From Kalaharituber pfeilii (Eukaryota > Ascomycota > Pezizomycetes > Pezizales > Pezizaceae), in NCBI GenBank assembly GCA_015179045.1, contig WHUZ01000025.1, positions 372,001-436,000 on the forward strand: a stretch of DNA of 64,000 nucleotides, given 5' to 3'. Positions 24,149 through 34,399 of this stretch are shown one piece after another. The stretch's first letter is position 1, and each line of letters opens with the position of its first letter. Under the pieces are notes generated by a model that had not been told where the DNA came from, did not search any database, and saw only the letters and a list, made by a program, of their open reading frames with translations. Both the position numbers and the translations under genes were made by a program.

Positions 24149-24391
24149 GGCTGGAAGCGATATACAGGCCCGCGGCCATAGGAGAAAGGGAAAGGGGACA
24201 CCTTGGTGGAATTGTTGAGGTGGATAGAGAGATGATCTTTTTGAGTGTGCCCTATTGTGCCGATTAACGTTGATTATGTTAATTATGTTGATTATGTTCT
24301 GTTTTACCTCCTTTATGTCCTATGTAACTATTCGCATCATAGCCTATAGGGCCGCACAAGAGTAATGAAAAAGAAAAAAAAAAAAAAAATC
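24149..24391 (+). mobile_element. LINE-A 5'-truncated insertion (243 bp) inside LINE-B
   Basis: Flanked by an exact 14-bp target duplication TCCTCCACTTCACT (24135-24148 and 24392-24405). Contents: the last codons of LINE-A ORF2 (GDTLVELLRWIER then stop), a 3' UTR and the family-A end CATAGCCTATAGGGCCGCA followed by poly-A. Confidence 0.85.
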
Positions 24392-25084
24392 TCCTCCACT
24401 TCACTACTACTGAATCTCGAAATGGAATGATAGAGAGCAGTAGTCTAGAAGATCGATTGTTTAATTGATTAATACCGAATATGACAGACTGAGCAGATGG
24501 TCCATATACAGGAGTCTCATTGAAGTCCATGGTGTTGTCACCAGACTTATTGATACTTATAACAATGTTATGAGCATAAGTTTGCTAACAATACATGCCA
24601 AGTGGCATCAAAGCGGTGGTGACAACATGACTTAGTAACCGGATAGTGATGACGATATCTGATCCTGACGACAGTGTTTCTCCAGCTCAACATTTCCACT
24701 CAAACGAACCTGCTCTGACTGATGATACAACATTGATGACCTCGATAAAACCCTTCCAGTGCAAAACCCTGTGGGACAAAAGTATTCTGGTAGGGAAAAA
24801 GAGCGTTCAACACGAAAACAAGAGAGACAGCTCAAACTAGTGAAACGTACAACCGTAAAATGCTGCTCCCACTCCCTTATCATCGCCTTCCACATTCTCA
24901 GCCTTGCGAATGTAGTGGCTGCTTGCCTACCAGACCCTATGACCATGCCTCCTTCGTACCCCAGTTCCTCTCTCCCCTCCACCTTGATCTGTTGACACTT
25001 CTGTCTCAGCCCTCCCTCCGTAATTACTGACCTCCCCCTTCTAGTTGCCTTCTTCGCTTCCTCATCTGCTCTCTTGTTTCCATC

Positions 25085-25142
25085 TTTTTTTTTTATTTTT
25101 TATTTCACGTGACCCCGCTTGTAGCTGTTCGCCATGGCAGGG
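25085..25142 (-). mobile_element. LINE-B tail-only insertion (58 bp) in a LINE-B RNase H domain
   Basis: Exact 14-bp duplication CTCTTGTTTCCATC at 25071-25084 and 25143-25156. The insert is only the family-B 3' end (GCCATGGCGAACAGCTAC, AAGCGGGGTCACGTGA) plus poly-A. Removing it with one duplication rejoins RNase H codons as HIGIDGNK-RADEEAKK. Confidence 0.9.
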
Positions 25143-25734
25143 CTCTTGTTTCCATCGATGCCTATGTGTGCCTTGGCCCACATGAAGCTCATCTGCTTCT
25201 GGCCCTCTTCCTCCTCGCTATTTCTGCCATGGCCCTCCGTAAATCGCTCGTCCTCACCCTGCCCCTTGCGCCTGCTCTTCATACCACCGCGATTGCTGCC
25301 TGTGAGTCAGTCAGTCAGTACCATCAACAGTATTTCTGCTGCGGTTTCCAGCCCTTTTCCCATTCCCCTTCATCCCACACCATCACCCCCGTGCCCATCC
25401 CATCCCCTCTGCCCCCACTCCGTTTCCAGAACCCTCCACCCACTCTTCTCATACATCCATCGGTGTACAGCTTGTTTAAGCCTTTGATGGCCCATTCTAA
25501 AAGTCTCCCATTCTTTTCCACCACACTTTGCGCGATCCCCGATTTCCTCTTCGATGTTCCCTTCCTCACATTCTTCCCCCTACAACACCTCATCCCCCCT
25601 TCTAGCATAGCATGGCTCACCATGCTTTACATGCATCCTGCCTCTGATTCGAAACCATCCCTTTTCTCCCTCACCCACCCTAATCCCTAATCCTTCTTCT
25701 CTTCTCCGTCCCCTGGGAAGTCCATTATCCGCAT

Positions 25735-27045
25735 GTCCCCGCTGTCTGCCGGGGTGCTCATGCTGCGCGCGACGAACCTTCCTCGCAAATTTCCTATCCT
25801 TGCTCTGCCTCTCTCACTCGACTTTTTTATCGCTGCAATTGCCGCCTGTGCATCGGCCAGTATCGTCAACGGTAGCTGCTCGTTGCAGTCCTATCCTCAT
25901 CCCTTTTATTTCCCCATCTCATACTGTGGCTCCGTTCCCATCCCATTCCCTCCGTCCCACTTCCAGTACTCCTCTTACTTTTCCTTCCTCGTTCGAGCTG
26001 CCCTCCGTATATACCGTCCCTGCCCCTTTCGTTGCCCATTCAATTGAGGTTTCCCACTCCTCTCTCTCCTGCTACCTTGTCAATGCCCACCTTTTCACAC
26101 TTTCCACCACATGATACCTTGTCTACCCCTTCTGGCATGGCATAGCTATTAGCTAACCCAACTTTGCATCCGCCCCACTACTAATTCATAACCATCTGCT
26201 TTCTCCTTCGTCCATCCCAGATCCCAGTCTCTCCAGTCTTCTCCTCTTTCCTCCTCGTAACCCTCTCCTCTGAGATCCGCTGTCCATACATCCCCTCTGA
26301 GTCTCCCATACTGCGTGCCATGAAATCTCGCTTGAGCCGCATTCGCTGCTACCTCTAGGCCCCAGACTCCTTCTATCCAGTTCATCTTTTCTTTTGCAGC
26401 ACCATCTACTGATCTCGTTGCCCTTTTCAGTGTCTGGTATTGCAACCTTTCATTTTTGCCATTCCTTCTATTTGCGCCAGCCGATTTCCGCACCCCATAC
26501 CATCACCGCTCTGACCGTCCCCGTGTATAGCTATCTCCAGCTTCTTGGGCTTAATTCCCACAGGCCTCCTCCTATGCTGGCTAATGCCGCACCCAATTTC
26601 CTCGCTTTCTCAACTCTTGACTTGCAATCTATATCAGAAATTAGCATTGAGTCAGAGATCATCCCCAAATACTTGACCCTTCCACGTCCCTGCATCTCCT
26701 TTACGAAGGTATTTCCACCTCTGCGTCTGGAAATTCTCTCTTCAGGGCCCCTTTTTCCAGTGTTGGTACTAACCATATTAGAAATATAACTGATGATAGT
26801 GATGACTCTCGTAAAACTCCCATATTTATTCCTCCCCTCATTATTCTACTGTGAACTCTCTTTTTTGAAAGCACGTCCTCAGCCACCCTTCCCGCTTGCT
26901 GGCTGTTCTTGTTTTCGGATTCTCCTCAGGACCTCCCCTCCTACCACGTTGTTGAGCCCTCCAACTCCGTCATCCAGACACCTCTGTATTGGTGACTGCC
27001 TCATAATGGTCTCTGCTGCGTTTCTGCCGTTCTTCCCCATATTCA
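25735..27045 (-). mobile_element. LINE-B copy 1 (RT and RNase H fragments)
   Basis: Minus-strand remnants of ORF2, in order: a degraded motif-B region (LRESSLSSVIFLIWL, compare GSPLSPVLFLIWL) near 26820, a thumb region (GRVKYLGMISDS, ELSPRSWR) at 26531-26700, a GMDEGESRWL segment (~26200) and the RNase H motif LADAQAAIAAIKKSSERGRA at about 25780-25865. The frame is broken repeatedly and the YxDD motif is not visible. Its 3' part is missing at the junction with copy 2. Its 5' end lies within the 3' part of the trypsin-like gene. Confidence 0.65.
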
Positions 27046-27998
27046 TGCTGGAGCAGCCTATAATAGTTGGGCTGATTCTTGTCAAAACAAACTCACGCAA
27101 GAGACATGCATGTAGGATCTTGTCTTACTTCAGTGAGACATTCTGGGCCCAACATATGTTTAAATAGCATGATATAGTTTTCCTTCCATTGCAGTAGGTC
27201 TGTGCCGGGCACTCTGTTGTAACCAAAGGCTACCACCCAGTGTTCTTTATCAAGAACACTTAGCTGCCCCAGTTCCCAGCCCTCGATGATAGTCTCAACT
27301 GGAACCCAATCTGTGACTGGATCACCTTCCACAGCTTCAAAGAGTGCGAGGTCCTGGGCGACATCATAGTGCCGGAGGATGACCCTCCTAGCGCTAGGAT
27401 CGTCGAATACCCCCAACTCATTGATTATTTCAGTTGATACCCAAAGGGGCCATTTATCTTTGTTGTGATAAAGTGACATCTCATCCACCCCAGGAGGGCC
27501 GGGAAACGTGGTAAAATGAAGGACTGTTAGAAACCAATTTGGCCCTACCCAAAATCCAGATTCTGGATATCCTGATGGGTTATGCAGTCTGCCGGTTGCC
27601 CTGACGACCCTACTATAGCTCGGGTCAGCACAGAACGCTCCACGGCTTCCCTGCTCCTGGGCAATATGGCCTCGGCTTGTGGTGAAAAAGCATGGTACCC
27701 ATGAACCGGTAACAGTGTCAAACACGACACCACCATAATAACCCCCGTAGGGAATTGTGGATGCTTTGACCTTTGGAAAGCAATTTCTGGTGGTGCGGGT
27801 AGCTGCAGCATTTCTAGCTGCGTCCAAGTAAGATGATGGGAACAGGGGTGGCCGATTTGCATTGTTCAGACTGTTCTGTATAAACGCGGGCGGGGAGCGC
27901 ATGTGAGAGCTCTGCATCGCTTGCAAGTTCTTTTCCGCTGAAAACAGCGGTAGGACGTCCATGGAAGCTTCATCGGTGCGCAGAGTCATTGTTGACAT
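27046..27998 (-). CDS. Trypsin-like fold protein, 3' end cut by LINE-B; probably non-functional
   Basis: Exon 1 (27998-27129, 290 codons) starts MSTMTLRTDEAS. After a Pro/Asn-rich leader come features of a chymotrypsin-fold N-terminal barrel: GFWVGPNWFLTVLHF, where the His of LHF sits at the usual TAAHC position, and HYDVAQDLALFEAV, where the Asp sits at the usual D-x-A-L position. No GxSGG serine motif is present. A GTAAGA donor (27128) and an AAG acceptor (27078) are both conserved in the duplicate copy at 29.5 kb. This supports a 51-nt intron and a second exon reading NQPNYYRLLQ. LINE sequence replaces the rest after about 27045. The visible exon 1 is intact, so a truncated product is possible. 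I cannot name the family more precisely. Confidence 0.55.
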
Positions 27999-28370
27999 CT
28001 CAGTGTGTCGTGTGTTGGCTGCGGGTGCAGATCTCTAAGAGGCTGATACCAGGGGGTGGAAGTAAGAAGCTTAGAAGGAAGGCAAAGGGGTCTTGTTAGG
28101 TGTGTTATGTCTTAAGAGCTTTGTTTTTGTTTAATAACAGACAACCGATGTTCTGAAGACGAGGTTAACCAATGTTCTGGAGACGAGCGATGGTCTCCGG
28201 GTCCCCGGCTTTATGGGGTCCGCCAAGAACCACTTGCCAAGATTACCGATCCGAAATTGGTGGTCGTAGCCTCGTAATGTGATGCTGACTACGTAGGTGG
28301 TCATCAATGCTCAGGCGTCAGCCACTACCTTCCCGTACATATAGCCACTGCACTGCCTATCGGGGTAATA

Positions 28371-29274
28371 GGGGTATTCAGACTAGAAATATCCGATCGG
28401 ATATGGTAGATATGAAAATCCCAAAAATCCGGATAGGAAAATCGTGTTCGGTGCCCTACGATGAATTTTCATATCCGGTCCGGAGACTACTTGAAGCGTA
28501 CTTATACGGTCGGATACGGGCAGATATGGGGTCCTCATGTCCGGATATTGGACCGTCATATCCGATTGAATATGGGAAATCATATCTGGTAGATATGCTC
28601 ATGAAGTCACATGTAGGCGCCACGTGCAGATGAAGGGAGTGGTCTTGGCTTGCAGTAGGCTGGTTGCATGACCCTTTAGTCTACCTCCGTCTGAACTTAG
28701 AAATTCCTAAGTCCACAAGTGCGTGAGACAGTTTCCCAAATAACATCAGCCACGAAGGGTTTCTTCCTTTGGCTTTGCACCCCGCCTCCCCATCCTAGAA
28801 TGTCCCCCCGAAACACCACAACCTCATTAGTGAACTCACTCTAGACCATAACACCCAGTTTAGACGATCTGCTTACCTTTCATCGAAATGGTACTAGTTG
28901 CAATCTCCAAACTTAAGCGTAAGCTTCGAATCCTTGCAGCGTGGGAACACTTGGTGGGGGAGGGTTGAGTTTGTTGCAAGTTGCATCACACAAACCGGCA
29001 AGCCAAGATGATGAGGCTCAGAAGCCAAGAAATGCTGCTTAGTTCCTCACGTGCAAAATCATAACTGTCACGTGTATGACGCCAAGCACCAGATACGTCC
29101 CAAAAACTGTCGGATATGACGCCAAAATTTTGCGTGTAGAGAGGACCCCATATCCAGGGTAAAACTTCTGATTTCGCGTACGTTAATTTTTACCGGGCGT
29201 TCAGACTAAGGGAAAGTCATGTCCGCATATGGGTGAATACGTATCCGATCGGATATTTCTAGTCTGAATACCCC
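28371..29274. mobile_element. 904-bp MITE with 33-bp terminal inverted repeats and TA duplication
   Basis: Both ends begin GGGGTATTCAGACTAGAA and stay identical for 33 bp (28371-28403 and the complement of 29242-29274), with TA on each side (28369-28370, 29275-29276). Inside the left half are many CCGGATAT/GATATGG variants. The interior has no coding frame. It sits between the trypsin-like gene and its truncated duplicate. Confidence 0.8.
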
Positions 29275-29519
29275 TAATGTATATCGAGGATGGATTAGAA
29301 CATATATGGAGCAAAACGAATGCAAACACGCATGCTCGTGGATATTGCAAGTTGTCTAGAATTGAGAAACCTGGCTCATTGCCTTGGACAAAAGGTCCCT
29401 TAAGGCCCACCCTCGGAAACATGCGAAAGGCCGCCTTTCTATACCGCCAATTACTAGAAACGGAATTATTTTTGGATTATATTAAAAAGGTTTCTTTGTA
29501 AATGTGTCTGTGTACCTAT

Positions 29520-30275
29520 CGCTATCACGACTATAGTTTTCATTGGGCCTCTTTCCTCAAGTCCATGAATTTGTCCACCTTTTTGATTCGGATGGAGGAG
29601 CCTAGCATAGTTGGGGCTGTTCTTGTCAAAACTAAAACTCCATGCAGGACATACGCACGTGGGGATCGTTGTCTTACCTCACTGAGAACATTTCTGGAGG
29701 CCCAACGTGTGTTTCAAATGACAAGACATGTTCTTGTTTGGGCCGGTGGTGATTATTGGATATTTTTGTCTTGTTGGGTAGAAACCTGTCGGTCCTGGCG
29801 TTATCCAATATAACAGGTTTGATGCAGGTGAACAGTGCCCGTGGAAGGTTTCCTGCATGGCTCACATGTTGTTTTCCGCTCAGAACAGCGGTACAGCGGC
29901 TAGGGTGGTCGCAAAGCGAGGTCGCAGAGTGCCCTACGGGCTTGAGATGGGGAACTTCATCTATGTGTATGGTCGTTGTTTGATATCTCAGCGTATCGTG
30001 CGTTGGCTGCGGTGACTATGAGGGTGTGCAATTGAATAGGTCTAATAGGTAACCGTAGCCTAACACAAGGTGGTGAAGGGAAGAATGATTAGAAGTAAAG
30101 GTATACTAGGCAAGAGGATCTTGTTGAGGGTATTTATGTCTCGACGGCTTTGTGTTTGTGGGATAGGCTTGGGGGTCATGTATAGGCAACTAGTCTAGTG
30201 TTCTGAAGACAGACGATGGGTCTTCCGGCTTTTATAGGGAAATTCGGTGTGCGCCAAGAACTACTTGCCAAGTCC
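29520..30275 (-). pseudogene. Truncated duplicate of the trypsin-like gene
   Basis: Two blocks match the gene at 27046-28250. 29600-29725 matches its 3' part, including the GTAAGACAA donor and the TTTTGACAAG acceptor. 29870-30275 matches the first codons and about 250 bp of upstream sequence (TTCTGAAGAC, GCCAAGAACxACTTGCCAAG). The start codon reads ACG instead of ATG, and about 700 bp of the body is missing. Past the intron it still encodes NSPNYARLLHPNQKGG, showing sequence the parent gene lost to the LINE. Confidence 0.75.
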
Positions 30276-30346
30276 GCCGACCCGGCCAGGCCACCGAGGG
30301 CGTAACCTTCAGCTTGATATGTGCGTATCTCTGCAGCTTGGCACTT

Positions 30347-30964
30347 TCAAATCTGAACACCACGCCGAATGTCGTTAGCAGACCACCGAGTTACATGCGA
30401 CGATTTCCTTTGGGGGACGAGAAAAACGCCGGCCCGGTCTGAGCCCACGAATACAACCAGTTTTGGCGGTGTGCCATGCGGCCTCAGGCACTGCCGCCCG
30501 GCCCGTAGGTATAGGTCCGTGGAGCCTGAATTGTTCTGCTGCACTAGTCTATAGACTCGGCCAGCCGTATTGCCTTTCGATATGGAGAAGAGTCCTGGTG
30601 AAAGAGCGTATGTTGCTACGACGAGCGCAAGGCGGATAGAGTTGGATTCTCCACGTGGTGCTGGGTTGGCAGCGGCAGAACTCTGCATCACGTGCACCAC
30701 GGCTCGGCCGTAATACCTAGGGCGCGTCGTAAGTGTTCGCTTGGGCAAGACAAGCTTTGGGGTTAGCTCCTCTGTTGTGCCTGCCACCGACTTGATTACA
30801 AGATCACCCGTTCCTTCTCTGCTTCTCCATTCCCGTCCTCGTCCATCGTTCCCCCCTCTATCGTGCCCTCCTTCTCCACTCCGTCCCACACCCGTCCCCC
30901 CCCTTGTCTCATTTACCTGCGCCATCGTGCTGGCATATGTGCTTGGAGCATTGTAGGAGTCCAC
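30347..30964 (-). CDS. Hypothetical 205-aa ORF
   Basis: An uninterrupted minus-strand frame starting MDSYNAPSTYAS. It has a Gly/Arg-rich segment at residues about 20-55 and a basic C-terminal half (SDRAGVFLVPQRKSSHVTRW). I do not recognise it. No signal peptide, membrane segment or intron is visible. It could be a small gene, a retrotransposon ORF1 remnant or chance in G+C-rich DNA. Confidence 0.3.
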   Translation of the reverse strand: MDSYNAPSTYASTMAQVNETRGGTGVGRSGEGGHDRGGNDGRGREWRSREGTGDLVIKSVAGTTEELTPKLVLPKRTLTTRPRYYGRAVVHVMQSSAAANPAPRGESNSIRLALVVATYALSPGLFSISKGNTAGRVYRLVQQNNSGSTDLYLRAGRQCLRPHGTPPKLVVFVGSDRAGVFLVPQRKSSHVTRWSANDIRRGVQI

Positions 30965-31190
30965 TCCGTTCCTTTCCTCCCGTAGTTACCCTATCTAGTG
31001 CACTCCTGGCTTCCCCCATCCCTAAGACCGTTGCTACTGTAAACTTAATATTACTTAATTCTGATAGCCCACGTGGTAACTGCTAGGCCACAAAGCAACA
31101 TCTTCTCTACCACAATCTCTATAATGGCAAGCACTTCATTGACGGCCACCTCCAAACTACGCCCCGACCTGGTAGTGAGACCCTGCCATG

Positions 31191-31231
31191 GCGAGTAGCT
31201 GCAAGCGGGGTTAGGTGATGTGAAAAAAAAT
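31191..31231 (+). mobile_element. LINE-B tail-only insertion
   Basis: CCATGGCGAGTAGCTGCAA then GCGGGGTTAGGTGA and poly-A. A clear target duplication was not found. Confidence 0.6.
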
Positions 31232-31289
31232 AAGAACGAAAACGAGATACTGAGGCCATATACACCCCTTGCCCACCGCGATTTACGTT

Positions 31290-31346
31290 CTTTTTTATTT
31301 TTTTTTAATATCATTATTCGCATGCCGCCTTGCAGGCGATGGCGAG
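31290..31346 (-). mobile_element. LINE-A tail-only insertion
   Basis: A poly-T run followed by AATATCATTATTCGCATG, CCGCCTTGC and GATGGCGAG, the inverse of the family-A end. A third relic (GGCGGCATGCGAGTGATG) lies at about 31565-31590 in plus orientation, next to an AT microsatellite. Confidence 0.6.
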
Positions 31347-31599
31347 ATGGGGAACATGAATGTATCTGTATGTACCTACATATGCTCGCTCATAACTTAG
31401 CGTAATGGTGATCTATCATATAGCTAGCCAAGCAACCCTGCTGTATCCTCTTTATTTACAGTATGTGTATGTGACAACAATAGTACTATATACATCGCTA
31501 TATTTGCTCTCATCCTCCTGATAAGTACAATTGCAAGAATTGCCTTTATAACAAGATGTAATTTCGGCGGCATGCGAGTGATGATATTTAAAAATATAT

Positions 31600-32589
31600 A
31601 TATATATATATGTAATTTGAACATGTAACCCTTCTGGCGTATGGACTTGCAGTGACGGGAAGCGCAAGAGCGTTGACGGGAATGTGAAATTCGATCTTGA
31701 GGTCTAATACTTGAGCTGGCATTTGGATGAGGCCGTGCATTACTGCCGGTGCTCTCTGGATGGATGCCTTGCTCAAAGTGGATGCTTGGCGCTTGCAGGG
31801 GTACTACTACTACCTTTTTTGGAAATACCTGTACTACCACCGAAATTTTCATTGCTTGGCATGCAATGCAGATCCCTGTCGCTTCTAGAATGAAAATTTG
31901 GTGGAGAATTCTAGATACCTCTGTCTAGAAAGGTAATAATCCAGAATTCGCTTAGAGTAAGAAGAAATGGCTGTCGGTGCACCGGAACAGATAAAGTACA
32001 GTCTTCTAAGTAGCATGTGTTATGATGGTCTGCAAGTGGGTGTGGAAATGGGTGGGGAAGGTAAGTACCTCAGTTCCTTCGCGAGCATGTGTGAAAGCGT
32101 CTGGAATTGTGTGTGTTATGGGGAAAAAAATAAAATCCACCGTCGCGGTCGCGACGGAGCAACCAGCTACATAATATTAGAGTACTATGCTGTCAAGCAA
32201 GAAGCGGTCGGTTAGTTGCCTTGATATTAAAATGAAGCCCTTTATTCACGCCCTCATGGGATGATGTAAACACTTCTTAGAGGCCAGCCGATAGAATTAG
32301 GGAGTTCGGAGGCGGCTTTTTTTTTTTTTTAGGTAGCTATTTCATCGCTCTTGCCATAGCCCGGTTCAAAAGGGAAAAAAAAAAAAATAGCTGCACGTGG
32401 ATATTGGGGCTGGTTGTAGAACATACCAGACTTGACGGCAAAAGTAACATAAAGTAACATGAATACCCAGCTTTCAACCCTTTCTATAAAAGGAGTGCTA
32501 CACACCCTCTTGAAGAAGTTTGGATAACTGGTATCTGCTGATAAGCGCATTCAGGATGGTCAACGATCAGCAGACAACACCAGGAGGGC
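31600..32589. other. Intergenic, no supported gene
   Basis: TA microsatellite at 31593-31612 and homopolymer tracts near 32320 and 32380. Only short, composition-driven frames. Confidence 0.4.
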
Positions 32590-34132
32590 AATGAATCAGG
32601 CCAACAGAAGGCCTGGACTGGCCTGGACCGCCTTCCTCCCGAGCTCCTCCTTTTGATAGTCGAATATGTTAGCATTAGTAGCGATTACAATGATCACCTC
32701 ATTCAAGGGTTTCACGACGCCTGGCCTGGATCTCGTTAACACCAAATATCAGAGCGGTTCTTGTACAGGTGCCTCGCTTATGATTAGGCCATGGGTAGCC
32801 TCCCGCCCATCCTCTGGCGATTCATCAGGAGACCGTCTCTCACTAGTTTTGTGGAGGAACTTCAGCTGACACAACCCCCCGTACTCCCGATACGAATGCA
32901 GCCAGAACAATCTGTCTCAAGAATCGAAGCAGAAGAAGCGGCAGAATTACGCCGTATTGCGAAAGAATTTGTACCGAAGTGCAATGAGGATCGTATTTTG
33001 AACCGCAGCTGGTTGCCCACTAGTACGAAGATGAAACTTCTTGTTCGTGTTCTCCCACGGCTGAGATATCTTGAAATAACCCCAGCCGGTGGATTGCCTT
33101 TTGGAGTACCTAGAAGTTTCCATACTATCGAGGATCAAGTTACGGTGAAACCTGACCATCATTCTGTCTCACAGACGTCACCTTTGTACCATTTGCAAGA
33201 GTTTACTGTTATACGACCTGTGGATTTGATATTCCATACATTATCACCCTTCTTCTTCCCCAAAATGCGTTGCGTCACTATAACTACGTCTGAATTCCCA
33301 TAAGCGAGTTGGCCATTCTTGCTCGCGACTTTAAGACCATCGACAGCTAGTATCGAAAATCGTCAGTGACTTTGCTAAGATTTGCCGACAGTATACTTTC
33401 ATGGGAGGTGTTGGTAAAGATACTTCTGTTTCCAAGAAATCTCCGTCACCTTCAGTATGACCACGACAGCAATGACGAATGGCAACCAGACGGAAATATG
33501 GGCACAGCTTTCTCAGCTCAGGGAATGGGTCTCGCCCTTCAGGCCGTACGGCATAGCCTTGAATCACTTACTATCACTGGTGTCGAAGAGGATTGCATGC
33601 GATCACAAGGCTCATTCAACTTGCGCCGCTGGAGACCGATGCAGAGGGATTTGCCACGGAATGGAGAAGAAATGTCGCTAGCCTCGGGTCACTGAAACAG
33701 TTCCACAACCTCACGCACGTGGAATTTCCATTTTGGGCTGTTGAATGGGTGCCCACGAAGGGGGTCTGGAATGGAAAGTTCAAGATGTCAAGCTTGGTGG
33801 ATGTGCTTCCACCAAGACTGGAGGAATTGGAAATGGAGGTCGCTGGCCCGGTGAGGACGCACAACAACGGGAAGGGTCAGAAATTAACGGAAAGTACAGC
33901 AGCTGAGTACTTCCATGAAGCCCTCACGGATATCGCTCGGCTGCTTCATTCGAATTGCCAGCGGCCGAAGATGTTTCCAAAACTCAGGAAGCTGTTCTTG
34001 ATCAGTGAACCTGATTCTCTGTGCAAGGCCTTGGCTGAGGAGATCGTGAAACCGTATGTGGAAGGAAGTGGTGTTAGTCTAGTCGTTGAAATTCGATCTT
34101 CATGGCGGCCGTGCTTCATTTTTGATATTTGA
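32590..34132 (+). pseudogene. F-box / leucine-rich-type protein, inactivated
   Basis: An F-box reads LDRLPPELLLLIVEYV near 32623-32670. The same frame continues past an in-frame TAA (~32736) and TAG (~32786) into ILWRFIRRPSLTSFVEELQL, then LVRVLPRLRYLEITP, then stops again at TAA (33301-33303). A shift near 33360 gives LLFPRNLRHLQYDHDSN and VRHSLESLTI. Another near 33600 gives GSLKQFHNLTHVEFPFW through FPKLRKLFL to the terminal stop at 34132. The order matches fungal F-box proteins that recruit SCF substrates through leucine-rich segments. The nonsense codons are consistent with CAA/CAG to TAA/TAG changes. Introns do not explain the breaks. Confidence 0.65.
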
Positions 34133-34221
34133 AATGAGGTTTCTCAACCTTAGTTAGCTACTCTATAGGTTAACCATTTAAAGGCGCGACCAAGAAGATA
34201 CAAATTAGCATTTATAGCCGT

Positions 34222-34292
34222 TTTTTTTTTTTTTTCCTGATCACGTGACCCTGCATACAGGCTCCCAGCCTATGGCACGACCCCTTTATTAC
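34222..34292 (-). mobile_element. LINE-B tail-only insertion (divergent)
   Basis: Poly-T, then CACGTGACCCTGCATACAGG and CCAGCCTATGGCA, the inverse of the family-B end (the 'CATAGGCTGG' variant). Confidence 0.5.
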
Positions 34293-34399
34293 CCGGAGGC
34301 AGGTCTGTGACACTGTGACGCTGGATTGTGGACATGATCACCCATGCTACCTAATCTCTATCTACACGATATCACCGTGGTGCAGGAACAAATGCAGAC

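Larger units (their letters stand above)
23845..25735 (-). mobile_element. LINE-B, 5'-truncated copy 2 (RNase H, zinc knuckle, 3' end)
   Basis: A Tad-type non-LTR retrotransposon relic. Read on the minus strand it holds an inter-domain segment (GLGWVREKRDGFE), the RNase H motif SQAAIAV near 25300, and FMWAKAHIGIDGNK, interrupted at 25085-25142 and resuming as RADEEAKK. It continues with an AATTFARLRMWKA segment (~24900), a C-x-C zinc-knuckle start CECGEKAEDRT (~24110) and the EEVDILKQLFYSI end (~24000). It stops in a family-B 3' end (AAGCGGGGTTACG near 23850-23890). Several stops and frameshifts are present, so it is dead. The 5' side joins copy 1 near 25735. Confidence 0.7.

Noticed and set aside
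32666..32869. Small plus-strand ORF and possible intron to rescue the F-box gene
   Set aside because: The F-box, the spacer and the downstream ILWRFIRRP segment are all in one frame separated only by stop codons, so a spliced rescue is not needed and GTTAAC donors give the wrong phase.
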